Origin: Aureimonas frigidaquae
GTDB taxonomy: Bacteria > Pseudomonadota > Alphaproteobacteria > Rhizobiales > Rhizobiaceae
Assembly (NCBI RefSeq): GCF_001463905.1
Contig: NZ_BBWR01000018.1
Location: 124,001-188,000 of the forward strand
Length of the DNA: 64,000 bases
Direction of reading: 5' to 3'
Shown here: one piece after another, positions 35,255 through 43,818 of the stretch
Position numbering within the stretch: position 1 is the first letter of the stretch
Layout of the letters: the number at the start of each line of letters is the position of its first letter
Translations under genes and position numbers: made by a program
Notes under the pieces: generated by a model
Seen by the model: only the letters and a program-made list of their open reading frames with translations
Database searches by the model: none
Told to the model about the DNA's origin: nothing

Positions 35255-36312
35255 TGGCCCGCATTCATCTCGACGGCGTCGGCCATTCCTATGATGGCGG
35301 CCGGACCTATGCGCTCCAGCCGGCAGATACCCTCTTCGAGGACGGCCGGACCTACGCCCTGCTCGGCCCCTCCGGCTGCGGGAAGACGACGATGCTCAAC
35401 ATCGTCTCCGGTCTTCTGTTCCCGTCCGACGGGCGGGTGCGCCTCGGCGAGCGGGACGTGACACGCGCCGCAATCGCAGACCGCAATATCGCGCAGGTCT
35501 TCCAGTTTCCGGTCGTCTACCGCTCCAAGACCGTGTTCGGAAACCTCGCCTTTCCCCTGAAATGCCGGAACTGGGACAAGCCGCGCATCGAGCGGCGCGT
35601 GTCGGAGGTGGCCGAACTCCTGGGCCTGACCGCCCGCCTCGGGCGCTCCGCCCGGTCGCTCACGGCGGACGAGAAGCAGCTCATCTCGCTCGGGCGCGGC
35701 CTGGTGCGCGACGACGTGGCGGCACTCCTGATGGACGAGCCCCTCACCGTCATCGACCCGCAGATGAAGTTCGACCTGCGGCGCCGCATCAAGCAGGCCA
35801 ACGAGCGCACCCGCCACACCGTCATCTACGTGACCCACGATCAGAACGAGGCGATGACCTTTGCCGACGAGATCCTGGTCATGCAGGCGGGCCGCGTGAT
35901 CCAGCGCGGCGCGCCGGCGGAGCTTTTCGAGCGCCCGCTCAACACCTATGTTGGCACGTTCATCGGCTCGCCCGGCATGAATTTCCTGCCCGCCACGCAG
36001 GAAGGCGCCACGGTGCTGATCGGCGATGCGGTCATCCGCAGCGATGTCCGGGCACCCGTCGACGGCACCCTGACGGTCGGAGTTCGACCGGAGCATATAC
36101 GGCTCAGCCAGACCGGTGCCGGCCTTCCCGCCCGCGTGGTCGCCGTACAGGATCAGGGCAATGTGCGCGTCCTGGACGTCGAGCTGGCCGCCGGCGGCCG
36201 CCTCAAGGCCAAGCTGCCGCGCGAGCAGGCGATCCCGGCGGGTGAGGTGCGCATCGTTATTCCCGCGCAGCATGCGCATATCTACGCCGATGGGGTGCGC
36301 GCGGACGTCTGA
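35254..36312 (+). CDS. ABC transporter ATP-binding protein 2, degenerate signature motif
   Basis: A 352-residue ATPase resembling GlpT of the same importer type (RNIAQVFQFPVVY). Walker A is GPSGCGKT (38-45), Walker B ends MDE with Glu162, and the H-loop is intact (VTHDQNEA, His195). The signature is not LSGGQ but LTADE at 136-140, followed by KQLISLGRGL. Paired with ATPase 1 it would form one standard ATP site (its own Walker motifs and histidine with the LSGGQ of ATPase 1) and one degenerate site. It is the last gene of the operon. Confidence 0.9.
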   Translation: MARIHLDGVGHSYDGGRTYALQPADTLFEDGRTYALLGPSGCGKTTMLNIVSGLLFPSDGRVRLGERDVTRAAIADRNIAQVFQFPVVYRSKTVFGNLAFPLKCRNWDKPRIERRVSEVAELLGLTARLGRSARSLTADEKQLISLGRGLVRDDVAALLMDEPLTVIDPQMKFDLRRRIKQANERTRHTVIYVTHDQNEAMTFADEILVMQAGRVIQRGAPAELFERPLNTYVGTFIGSPGMNFLPATQEGATVLIGDAVIRSDVRAPVDGTLTVGVRPEHIRLSQTGAGLPARVVAVQDQGNVRVLDVELAAGGRLKAKLPREQAIPAGEVRIVIPAQHAHIYADGVRADV

Positions 36313-36338
36313 GCTTGCGCCGCATCTCTATCCCGTCC

Positions 36339-37247
36339 TTATGACGCAGCCGAACGGTAGCGGCCGGGCGAGCTTCCCATCATGCGGCGGAAGGTCGTGC
36401 TGAAGGCCGCCTCGGACTCGTAGCCAACCGATGCGGCGATGATGCCAACACGCTCGCCCGTTCGTCGCAGACGGTCCGCCGCCAGTCTCATGCGCCATTG
36501 GATGAGATAGTCGAGCGGCGTCTTGCCGACCACCTTGCGGAAGCGCTCGGCGAAACTGGTTCTCGACATGCCGGCGATGCTGGCAAGTTCGGCCACGGAC
36601 CATTTGCGGCCTGGCTCGGCATGCATCGCTGCCATGACGCGAAAGAGTCGCGGATCCGACAAGGCGCCCAGCCAGCCAGATGCGTCCGCGGCTTGCGCGC
36701 CAAGCCAAAGGCGCAGCACCTGCAGCAACATGATCTGCGACAAATGCTCCGCCATCAGAGCGCTGCCGGATCGCTGCGTCCTGAGTTCGACGGCAAGTTG
36801 TTCGAGCGCCCAGCGCAGCACGCCCGCCTGAGCGGAAGCATCGCGAACATGAAGGATTGCCGGCAGGGCGTCGAAAAGCAGAGCCGCGTGATCGCCCTCG
36901 AAGGAGAACCGCCCGCCGATCAGGAAGAAGTCACCGCCGCCGTTGCAGGTGGCAATGCCATCCACGGCCCTGTCGTAAATCGCCGGGGACTCGATCGCCG
37001 GCAGCGAGAGATCGGTTGCGAACTGGAAGGGTCTTCCACGCGTCAGCAGAAAGCAATCACCGGCATCGATCCGTTGTGCCTGCGATTGCCCGTCGACCTT
37101 CACCCAACACGAGCCGCTCATAACGGCATTGAACTTGATCCCCTCATGCGGCGGAAAGCAGATGGCCCAATCGCCGCCCGCGTCGAGGCCGGCGCTGATC
37201 GCGCTTTTCGGCCGCAGCAGGGAAAGGACATCAGACAAGGGATCCAA
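36339..37247 (-). CDS. AraC-family transcriptional regulator
   Basis: A 302-residue regulator with an N-terminal cupin-like ligand domain (DPLSDVLSLLRPKSAISAG ... FNAVMSGSCWVKVDG) and a C-terminal double HTH (WSVAELASIAGMSRTSFAERFRKVVG and VGIIAASVGYESEAAFSTTFRRMMG). The start is placed at TTG 37247, where family homology begins (usually MDPLSDVL); the frame is open 52 codons upstream but enters the divergent SDR gene. It probably controls that SDR gene and itself. It ends 27 bases from the stop of ATPase 2, with which it converges. Confidence 0.85.
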   Translation of the reverse strand: MDPLSDVLSLLRPKSAISAGLDAGGDWAICFPPHEGIKFNAVMSGSCWVKVDGQSQAQRIDAGDCFLLTRGRPFQFATDLSLPAIESPAIYDRAVDGIATCNGGGDFFLIGGRFSFEGDHAALLFDALPAILHVRDASAQAGVLRWALEQLAVELRTQRSGSALMAEHLSQIMLLQVLRLWLGAQAADASGWLGALSDPRLFRVMAAMHAEPGRKWSVAELASIAGMSRTSFAERFRKVVGKTPLDYLIQWRMRLAADRLRRTGERVGIIAASVGYESEAAFSTTFRRMMGSSPGRYRSAAS

Positions 37248-37257
37248 GGCAATGATC

Positions 37258-37303
37258 CGAACGATCGAGAAGGAATTTCGTACTCTACCGTATGGATCGT
37301 TCG
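37258..37303. promoter_or_regulatory. Inverted repeat in the AraC/SDR divergent region
   Basis: CGAACGATC (37258-37266) and GATCGTTCG (37295-37303) are a perfect nine-base inverted pair with 28 bases between, all inside the 106-base gap between the two start codons. Arms at about 37 bases centre to centre could be a paired site for the adjacent regulator. Confidence 0.5.
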
Positions 37304-37353
37304 CCTTCCAGCGTCGATCCTCTCCTGAATATGAGACGTCACAGGAGAGACGC

Positions 37354-38331
37354 ATGGATGATCGACAGAAACCGCTTGGCTCCACCTTCGGGGCACAAAC
37401 CACAGCCAGCGACGTGCTCGCCGGGGTCGATCTCTACGGGAAGCTCGCTGTCGTCACCGGCGGGCACTCCGGTCTGGGTTTGGAGACGACGCGGGCGCTG
37501 GCCGGAGCCGGCGCACGCGTGATCGTCGCATCCCGCGATTGCGCTTCAGCGGGCAAAGCCACTGCCGGGATCCAAGGCGTCACGGTCGAGCGCCTCGACC
37601 CGGCGGACCTCTACGGCGTGCGGTCCTTTGCCGACCGAACCCTCTCCACCGGCGCCCACATCGACATCCTGATCAACAATGCCGGCATCATGGCAAGCCC
37701 CGAGATTCGCGTCGGGCCGGGCTGGGAGGGGCAGTTTGCCATTAATCATCTCGGTCACTTCGCGCTCACCACGTGGCTCTGGCCTGCTCTCGAAGGCGGT
37801 GCGCGCGTCATTTGCGTGTCATCTGCCGGCCACCATACGTCACCGATCCGCTGGGACGATATTCAGTTCCAGCGCGGCTACGATAAGTGGCTTGCCTACG
37901 GTCAGTCCAAGACGGCCAACGCGTTGTTTGCAGTCCATCTGGACAGTCTGGGTCAGCGATCCGGTATTCGCGCCTTCTCGCTGCATCCGGGCAAGATCTT
38001 CACCCCGCTACAACGGCATCTTTCACAGGCCGAAATGATGGCGGCTGGCTGGATCGATAGGGCGGGTTCCCCGGCAGATCCGACGTTCAAGACCCCGCAG
38101 CAAGGCGCCGCGACAGCGGTATGGGCAGCAACGTCGCCCCAACCGGGTGGCCACGGTGGCCTCTACTGCGAGGACTGCGACGTGGCTGCGCGTGCCGAAG
38201 CGAGTGCCGAGCCGTTCGTCGGCGTCCGCCGCCATGCGACCGATCCCGCTGAGGCCGAACGGCTCTGGAGCTATTCGACTGCCCTCCTCGCGGCATCGGG
38301 CATGGAAGGGCTGATTGTCGATCTGAAGTAG
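37354..38331 (+). CDS. Short-chain dehydrogenase/reductase
   Basis: A 325-residue SDR resembling the retinol-dehydrogenase-like group. The cofactor motif is VVTGGHSGLG (about residues 33-42), followed by NNAG near 112, the catalytic serine in CVSSAGHH and the YxxxK-type YGQSK. A 30-residue leader precedes the fold. The ATG at 37354 follows AGGAGA. It is divergent from the AraC-type regulator and probably under its control. Substrate unknown. Confidence 0.88.
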   Translation: MDDRQKPLGSTFGAQTTASDVLAGVDLYGKLAVVTGGHSGLGLETTRALAGAGARVIVASRDCASAGKATAGIQGVTVERLDPADLYGVRSFADRTLSTGAHIDILINNAGIMASPEIRVGPGWEGQFAINHLGHFALTTWLWPALEGGARVICVSSAGHHTSPIRWDDIQFQRGYDKWLAYGQSKTANALFAVHLDSLGQRSGIRAFSLHPGKIFTPLQRHLSQAEMMAAGWIDRAGSPADPTFKTPQQGAATAVWAATSPQPGGHGGLYCEDCDVAARAEASAEPFVGVRRHATDPAEAERLWSYSTALLAASGMEGLIVDLK

Positions 38332-38355
38332 GCGCCCCCACATGGGCGGCGCGTG

Positions 38356-39189
38356 TCAGGACAGGGCCGTGACGATGGTGCCGAGGCACAGAACCGCACA
38401 GGCGATCAGCCTCCGCGCGTCTAGGCCTTCCCGTAGGAAGACCGCGCCGATCAGCGCGGCAAAGACGACGGAGGTTTCGCGCAGGGCCATGACCGGCCCG
38501 GCGGGCCCCAGCGCCAGCGCCGCAACGACGAGGACATAGGAGCCGAGCGAAATGACGCCGCCGCCGGCGGCCTTCCGGCTTTCCCGATCCCGCCAGTCGA
38601 TCCGCAGCTTGCCCCTGGTCAGGAGGTAGACCGGCACAAGAAGCGCCGCATAGAGAAGGGTGAGCCAGGCCGAATAGGCTAAGGGATCGCCGGACAGGCG
38701 CACGCCCAGCGCATCGATTGTCGCATAGGTTGCGATCATACCGCCGGTGGCCACCGCCCAGATGAGGGTCGGCAGCGCGGCACGCCGGCGCCCGGTGCCA
38801 AGCAGAAGAATTGCCAGGACGATCAGCGCCATGCCGCTGACGGTCGTGGTCGAAAGTCGCTCACCGGCCGTGAAGAAGGCGCCAAGTGCAACGAGGATCG
38901 GCACCGTCCCCCGGATGATCGGATAGACTTGGCCGAGATCCCCGTGCCGGTAGGCCGCGACGAGGAACAGGCTGTAGATGACTTGCAACACCCCGGAAGC
39001 GGCCAGATAAGGCCATGCCGGTGCAGCCGGCATCGGCAGGACGATCGCGACCGGGAGCGAGATGGCCGCCATGACCAGCGCCATGACCGTCACCACCCAA
39101 AGCCGGTCTGCGCCCGAGCGCAGGAAGGCGTTCCAGACGGCATGGGCCAGCGCGGCGGACAGCGCCAGCGCGATGACGGCCCCGGTCAT
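38356..39189 (-). CDS. EamA-type DMT-family transporter
   Basis: A 277-residue permease with about ten helices in two EamA repeats (ALAHAVWNAFLRSGADRLW; SLFLVAAYRHGDLGQVYPIIRGTVPILVALG). It is a separate gene from the EamA transporter at 22.6 kb. The start at 39189 overlaps the stop of the TetR gene as ATGA, so the two are cotranscribed and the transporter is presumably the regulator's target. Substrate unknown. Confidence 0.88.
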   Translation of the reverse strand: MTGAVIALALSAALAHAVWNAFLRSGADRLWVVTVMALVMAAISLPVAIVLPMPAAPAWPYLAASGVLQVIYSLFLVAAYRHGDLGQVYPIIRGTVPILVALGAFFTAGERLSTTTVSGMALIVLAILLLGTGRRRAALPTLIWAVATGGMIATYATIDALGVRLSGDPLAYSAWLTLLYAALLVPVYLLTRGKLRIDWRDRESRKAAGGGVISLGSYVLVVAALALGPAGPVMALRETSVVFAALIGAVFLREGLDARRLIACAVLCLGTIVTALS

Positions 39190-39767
39190 GCCGCGTCGCC
39201 AGGCGGCACGATGGACCACACACCCAGCCGAAGCATGTCCGACGCACGCTCCGGGCCCACAATCTGCGCCTGCAACGCCGCCCCTTCGAAGAGCATGGCC
39301 AGCACTGCCGCCCTGTCGCCGGCGGCCGGCGCGGGGAAGCTGCGGCGCAGGATGCCCTCGAGCCGCTGGCGGAACGCGGCCTTTTGCGCAGCGGCGGCTT
39401 GGTGGACGGCATGCGCCGCATCCCCGAACTCCGCCAGGGCGTGGGCGAAGGCGCAGCCATGGAAATCGGGACTGTCGAACCAATCACGATACCAGTCGAC
39501 GATGGCATCCAACGCCTTATCGACCCCCGCGCCGGCGCGCTCGGCCGCGTCGAGTTCCGCCTCGAAGCGCTTCTGTCGCATAGCGAGCGCCGCGACGATC
39601 AAAGCGTCCTTGGTCGGGAAATGACGGTACATCGTCATCTTCGCGACCCCCGCCTCTGCAATGATGCGGTCGATCCCGACCGCATGGTAGCCATGCGCCC
39701 GGAAGAGCCGATAGGCCGTTTCGATGATCTGCTGCTTCTTGTCCGACACCGATCCGCCCTGCCTCAT
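39186..39767 (-). CDS. TetR-family transcriptional regulator
   Basis: A 193-residue TetR-type repressor with N-terminal HTH KQQIIETAYRLFRAHGYHAVGIDRIIAEAGVAKMTMYRHFPTKD and a ligand domain with WYRDWFDSPDFHGCAFAHALAEFGD. The ATG at 39767 is given; a GTG at 39749 (SDKKQQ) has a better upstream GGCGGA and may be the true start. A 20-base palindrome four bases before the ATG is a likely autoregulatory operator. It is cotranscribed with the EamA transporter. Confidence 0.88.
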   Translation of the reverse strand: MRQGGSVSDKKQQIIETAYRLFRAHGYHAVGIDRIIAEAGVAKMTMYRHFPTKDALIVAALAMRQKRFEAELDAAERAGAGVDKALDAIVDWYRDWFDSPDFHGCAFAHALAEFGDAAHAVHQAAAAQKAAFRQRLEGILRRSFPAPAAGDRAAVLAMLFEGAALQAQIVGPERASDMLRLGVWSIVPPGDAA

Positions 39768-39770
39768 GTG

Positions 39771-39790
39771 ATGAGACAGGTCTGTATCAT
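39771..39790. promoter_or_regulatory. Palindromic candidate operator of the TetR gene
   Basis: ATGAGACAGGTCTGTATCAT is symmetric at 18 of 20 positions (ATGA-g-ACAG-GT-CTGT-a-TCAT). It lies immediately upstream of the TetR start, typical for autoregulation in this family. Confidence 0.6.
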
Positions 39791-39841
39791 TCGCCCGTCA
39801 TTGCCGGCAAGGGCCTTTGCCCGAGCAATGCCGGGTCCGCG

Positions 39842-40537
39842 TCAGCTATTGGCGAGGTCGTAGGGAATGATCTTGCCATGCTGGAGCGTGACCACGCGGT
39901 CCATCCGCTTGGCGAGCTCGTGATTGTGGGTGGCGATCAGCGCCGCCACACCCGATTGGCGCACCAGCGCCGTCAGCGCATCGAAGACGTAATGCGACGT
40001 TTCCGGATCGAGATTGCCGGTGGGCTCGTCGGCCAGAAGGACATGGGGATTGTTCGACACGGCGCGCGCAATGGCGACACGCTGCTGCTCGCCGCCCGAC
40101 AGTTCCGCGGGCCGGTGCTCGGCGCGCTTGCCGAGGCGCATATAGTCGAGGAGCGCGCGCGCCCGCTCGGCCGCCACCGCGCGGCTCTGGCCGCCGATCA
40201 TCTGCGGCAGCATCACGTTTTCGAGGGCCGAGAATTCGGGCAGGAGGTGGTGGAACTGGTAGACGAAGCCGATGGCGTTGCGGCGCGCCGCGGTGCGCTC
40301 CGGATCCGACAGGCTTCCGAAGGGCTGCCCGCCGATGAAGACCTCTCCGGCGTCGGGGCGCTCGAGCAGGCCTGCAATGTGCAGGAGCGTCGACTTGCCC
40401 GCACCCGAGGGGGCGACAAGGGCCACCATCTCGCCGCGCACCATGGAGAAATCGGTCTTATCCAGGATGACGAGGCGGTTGTCGCCCTGGACATAGTGGC
40501 GCTGGACGGAGTCCAGCCGGAGCATGGTTTCGCTCAT
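39842..40537 (-). CDS. lolD: Lipoprotein-releasing ABC transporter ATP-binding protein
   Basis: LolD, 231 residues, the ATPase that drives extraction of outer-membrane lipoproteins from the inner membrane. Walker A is APSGAGKST (first glycine replaced by alanine, as in other alphaproteobacterial LolD), signature [14 protein letters not shown], Walker [13 protein letters not shown], and the H-loop THNHELA. It overlaps the upstream lolC gene by four bases. Confidence 0.93.
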   Translation of the reverse strand: MSETMLRLDSVQRHYVQGDNRLVILDKTDFSMVRGEMVALVAPSGAGKSTLLHIAGLLERPDAGEVFIGGQPFGSLSDPERTAARRNAIGFVYQFHHLLPEFSALENVMLPQMIGGQSRAVAAERARALLDYMRLGKRAEHRPAELSGGEQQRVAIARAVSNNPHVLLADEPTGNLDPETSHYVFDALTALVRQSGVAALIATHNHELAKRMDRVVTLQHGKIIPYDLANS

Positions 40538-41838
40538 TCGTAACGCAACGCCTCTACTGGATCGAGCCGCGAGGCCTGCCAGGACGGCAGCAACGTCGCC
40601 ACGAAGGACATGCCCACTGCCATGGCGACCACGGTGATCACCTCCCCGACCTCGACCTGGGCCGGCAGGCGGCTGAGGAAATAGAATTCAGGATTGAAGA
40701 TCGTGGTGCCCGAGATCCAGGAGAAGAACTGGCGCAGATTCTCGATATTGAGGCAGAAGACGACGCCGAGGATCAGCCCGGCCAGCGTTCCGGCAACGCC
40801 GATCGAGGCGCCGGTGATGAGGAAGATCCGCATGATCGCGCCACGCGTCGCCCCCATGGTGCGCAGGATGGCGATGGCGCTGCCCTTGTCCTTCACCAGC
40901 ATGAACAGGCCGGAAATGATGTTGAGCGCCGCCACCAGCACGATCAGCGTCAGGATGATGAACATGACGTTGCGCTCCACCTGCAGGGCGGAGAAGAAGC
41001 TTTCATTCTGCTGCTGCCAGGTCACCGTGTAGGCGGGGCGCCCCGCGGCCTGCTCGATGGGCCCCTGCAGGGACACGACGGCATCGGGATTGTCGACGAA
41101 GATCTCGACCTGCTGGGCCCGGCCCTCGCTGTTGAAGAAGAGCTGCGCCTCACCGAGCGGCATATAGACATAGGCCGCATCATATTCCGACAGGCCGATC
41201 TCGAAGATGGCCGTCACCGGATAGGCCTTGACCCGAGGCGTATTGCCGAAGGGAGTCACGTCCCCCTCGGGCGAGACGAGGGTGATGAGGTCCCCCTCCA
41301 CCAGGCCGAGCGCGGATGCGAGGCGGCTGCCGATTGCCACGCCCTCACCCGCGTCGAAATCATCCAGGGAGCCCGAGCGGATATTGTCCGCGATCGGCGC
41401 GAGCTTGCGCAGGTCCGCCTCACGCACGCCCTTGACCAAGGCGCCCGTCCCGGCCGAACCCTCGCCGCTCGCCAGCACCTGCCCCTGCACGAGCGGCATG
41501 GTGAAGGCGACGCCGTTCACGCCGTCGATGCGTTGCGCCACGGCGTCGAAATCGTCCAGCGGCCTGTCGATGGGCATCAGGATGACATGGCCGTTGACAC
41601 CCAGGATGCGTGTCAAAAGCTCCGCGCGGAAGCCGTTCATCACGGACATGACGATGATCAGCGCCGCAACGCCGAGCATGATGCCGATGAAGGAGAAGCC
41701 CGCAATGACCGAAACGCCGGCATCGCGCCGCCGTGCCTTGAGGTATCGCCCTGCGATCATCCATTCGAAGCGCGAAAAGGGGCGCCTGCGCGCCGGTGCC
41801 GCCGATGCGGGGCCAGCCATATCGGCGGACCGCGTCAT
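40534..41838 (-). CDS. lolC: Lipoprotein-releasing ABC transporter permease (LolC/LolE family)
   Basis: A 434-residue LolC/E permease with an N-terminal helix ([33 protein letters not shown]), a large periplasmic domain and three C-terminal helices. With only one permease gene here, the complex probably uses one or two copies of this protein, as in many alphaproteobacteria. It overlaps proS and lolD by four bases each, so all three are translationally coupled. Confidence 0.92.
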   Translation of the reverse strand: MTRSADMAGPASAAPARRRPFSRFEWMIAGRYLKARRRDAGVSVIAGFSFIGIMLGVAALIIVMSVMNGFRAELLTRILGVNGHVILMPIDRPLDDFDAVAQRIDGVNGVAFTMPLVQGQVLASGEGSAGTGALVKGVREADLRKLAPIADNIRSGSLDDFDAGEGVAIGSRLASALGLVEGDLITLVSPEGDVTPFGNTPRVKAYPVTAIFEIGLSEYDAAYVYMPLGEAQLFFNSEGRAQQVEIFVDNPDAVVSLQGPIEQAAGRPAYTVTWQQQNESFFSALQVERNVMFIILTLIVLVAALNIISGLFMLVKDKGSAIAILRTMGATRGAIMRIFLITGASIGVAGTLAGLILGVVFCLNIENLRQFFSWISGTTIFNPEFYFLSRLPAQVEVGEVITVVAMAVGMSFVATLLPSWQASRLDPVEALRYE

Positions 41839-43160
41839 GCGGAGAGCCGCGCCAGGAGGTTGTCGAGCGGCAGCGTTTCGCGCTCGCCGGTGGCACGGTG
41901 CTTGATCTCCACCTCGCCCGCCTTGGCGCCACGCGGGCCGACGATCACCTGGATCGGCAGGCCGATCAGGTCCATCGTGGCGAACTTGGCGCCTGCGCGC
42001 GTATCCTGATCGTCATAGAGGACATCGAGCCCGGCGCGGCCAAGTTCGCGGTAGATGCGCTCGCAGGCCGTGTCGCAATCCGTGTCGCCGGGCTTCATGT
42101 TGATCAGGCCGACATCGAAGGGCGAAACGCCCTTCGGCCAGATGATCCCCGCCTCATCGTGCGATGCCTCGATGATGGCGGCGATCAGCCGGCTCGGCCC
42201 GATCCCGTAGGAGCCCATATAGACGGGCGCATCCTGGCCGTCCGGTCCGGTGACGGTGGCGCCCATGGGGGCGGAGTACTTGGTGCCGAAATGGAAGATA
42301 TGGCCGACCTCGATGCCGCGGGCCGCCACTTTCTGATCGTCCGGAATGGCGTTCCAGGCTTCCTCGTCGTGCATTTCGTCGGTGGCGGCGTAAGGCGTCG
42401 TCCACTGCGTGACGATCTCGGCCAGCTCCGTCCTGTCGGAAAAATCGACATCCTGCGCCGGCACGCGCATGTCGAGATAGTCCCGCTGGCAGAAGACCTC
42501 GCTCTCGCCCGTCGCGGCCAGGATGATGAACTCATGGCTAAGCTCGCCGCCGATCGGCCCCGTATCGGCGCGCATCGGAATGGCCTTCAGCCCGCAACGC
42601 TCGAAGGTGCGCAGATAAGCCACGAACATGCGGTCATAGGCGGTCTTGGACTGCTCGTAGTCTACGTCAAAGGAATAGGCGTCCTTCATCAGGAACTCGC
42701 GCGAGCGCATCACCCCGAAGCGGGGCCGCACCTCGTCCCGGAACTTCCACTGGATGTGATAGAGGTTCAGCGGCAGGTCCTTGTAGGAGCGCACATAGGA
42801 CCGGAAGATGTCGGTCACCATCTCCTCGTTGGTCGGACCGAACAGGAGGTCACGCTCGTGCCGGTCGGTGATGCGCAGCATCTCCTTGCCGTAATCGTCG
42901 TAGCGGCCGCTTTCGCGCCAGAGATCGGCGGACTGGATGGTCGGCATCAGGATTTCGATGGCGCCCGACCGGTCCTGCTCCTCGCGGATGATGGCGCAAA
43001 CCTTGTCCAGCACCTTCTTGCCCAGCGGCAGCCAGGAATAGAGGCCGGCGGCCTGCTGCCGAATCATGCCGGCGCGCAGCATGAGACGGTGCGAAACGAT
43101 CTCCGCTTCTTTCGGCGTCTCTTTGAGGATGGGAAGGAAGTATTGGGAGAGACGCATCAT
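41835..43160 (-). CDS. proS: Proline--tRNA ligase, short alphaproteobacterial form
   Basis: ProS, 441 residues, a class II aminoacyl-tRNA synthetase. Motif 1 to 3 regions are visible ([61 protein letters not shown]). It is about 130 residues shorter than E. coli ProS because it lacks the inserted editing domain; cognate Ala-tRNA(Pro) hydrolysis would need a separate protein. The anticodon-binding domain is at the C-terminus. It is the first gene of the proS-lolC-lolD run; the ncRNA candidate lies beyond its 5' end. Confidence 0.95.
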   Translation of the reverse strand: MMRLSQYFLPILKETPKEAEIVSHRLMLRAGMIRQQAAGLYSWLPLGKKVLDKVCAIIREEQDRSGAIEILMPTIQSADLWRESGRYDDYGKEMLRITDRHERDLLFGPTNEEMVTDIFRSYVRSYKDLPLNLYHIQWKFRDEVRPRFGVMRSREFLMKDAYSFDVDYEQSKTAYDRMFVAYLRTFERCGLKAIPMRADTGPIGGELSHEFIILAATGESEVFCQRDYLDMRVPAQDVDFSDRTELAEIVTQWTTPYAATDEMHDEEAWNAIPDDQKVAARGIEVGHIFHFGTKYSAPMGATVTGPDGQDAPVYMGSYGIGPSRLIAAIIEASHDEAGIIWPKGVSPFDVGLINMKPGDTDCDTACERIYRELGRAGLDVLYDDQDTRAGAKFATMDLIGLPIQVIVGPRGAKAGEVEIKHRATGERETLPLDNLLARLSA

Positions 43161-43355
43161 TGCCCCGACGACATAGGATTAGGCATCAAATTCGAGCCGA
43201 CTTCTTATCGTCTGCGCCTGGCTTTTGCAAAGCGCGCGCCGAAGTGCCGGACACCCTTTTCGCCCGATGCGCGCAACACAGGCGATTTGTCCAAAAAAGT
43301 GACATCAGCGTGAAAATTCCGGATGACAAACGTTACGATGTTGTAATATGGTTTC

Positions 43356-43512
43356 GTTAATACCAAGGCGCAGGGTTGCTGCGCCACACATGCGGTCTAG
43401 TCTTGGGAGGACGTGACCTTCGGCGCGTGCAAACGCTGCCCCGGACTCAAGAACCCGGCTGAAGGTCCAGACCTGCAATTAAGATGCGAGGCGAAAGCCT
43501 CGCATTTTTTTT
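43356..43512 (+). ncRNA. Structured small RNA candidate, family not recognised
   Basis: In the 391-base gap between proS and DUF1467 (43161-43551), the forward strand holds a chain of hairpins ending in a strong terminator. Hairpin 1: GGCGCAG/CTGCGCC (43367-43385). A ten-base stem with one mismatch (GACCTTCGGC 43415-43424, GCTGAAGGTC 43458-43467) encloses GCGT-GCAA-ACGC (43425-43436, a GNRA tetraloop) and a CCGG/CCGG hairpin (43441-43458). The terminator follows at 43484-43512. A TAATAT (43344-43349) could be the -10, so the 5' end is approximate. Neighbouring genes all run in reverse, so it is not a leader. The rest of the gap shows nothing else. Confidence 0.6.
43484..43512 (+). terminator. 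Rho-independent terminator of the small RNA
   Basis: ATGCGAGGC (43484-43492) pairs with GCCTCGCAT (43497-43505) around GAAA, followed by eight T residues (43505-43512). It is one of the strongest intrinsic terminators in the window and points on the forward strand. Confidence 0.92.
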
Positions 43513-43551
43513 GCCTGAATTGGGGTCAGTTCCGGTGACCCATCGCCCCGC

Positions 43552-43818
43552 TCAGGTGCCGGGCACGATATGCGGCAGGCTGTTGAAGCTCAGGCCCCAG
43601 ACCTCGAAGAGCAGGTAATAGGCGGCGAAGACCAGCGCCGACACGATGGTTGTCAGCACGGCCTTCAATCCGAGGCGCGGATTGGCCGGGGCGCTGTGCG
43701 TGGTGCCGAGGACGATGTCGCCCTCCTCCGCCTGTGAGCGGACACCAATGGGCAGGATGGCGAAGAGCAGCGTCCACCAGATCACGAAATAGATGGCGAT
43801 GGCGGTCAGGATTCCCAT
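43552..43818 (-). CDS. DUF1467 membrane protein
   Basis: An 88-residue DUF1467 protein with two transmembrane helices (about residues 3-22 and 55-75) and the loop GVRSQAEEGDIVLGTTHSAPANP between them. It overlaps the end of the methylmalonyl-CoA epimerase gene by 13 bases and is the last gene of the birA-rnj-mce run. The family is nearly always at this place in Rhizobiales. Function unknown. Confidence 0.85.
   Translation of the reverse strand: MGILTAIAIYFVIWWTLLFAILPIGVRSQAEEGDIVLGTTHSAPANPRLGLKAVLTTIVSALVFAAYYLLFEVWGLSFNSLPHIVPGT

Noticed and set aside
39791-39841. CATTGC/GCAATG hairpin downstream of lolD
   Set aside because: The stem is short and interrupted and no T-tract follows, so a terminator could not be supported.
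43356-43512. 6S RNA or SRP RNA as identity of the small RNA
   Set aside because: 6S needs one long bulged rod and SRP RNA a conserved GGAAG apical loop; neither is seen.
43412-43548. A GTG-started short ORF after GGGAGGAC in the ncRNA region
   Set aside because: It would read through the terminator hairpin and its T-tract, so a structured RNA explains the sequence better.
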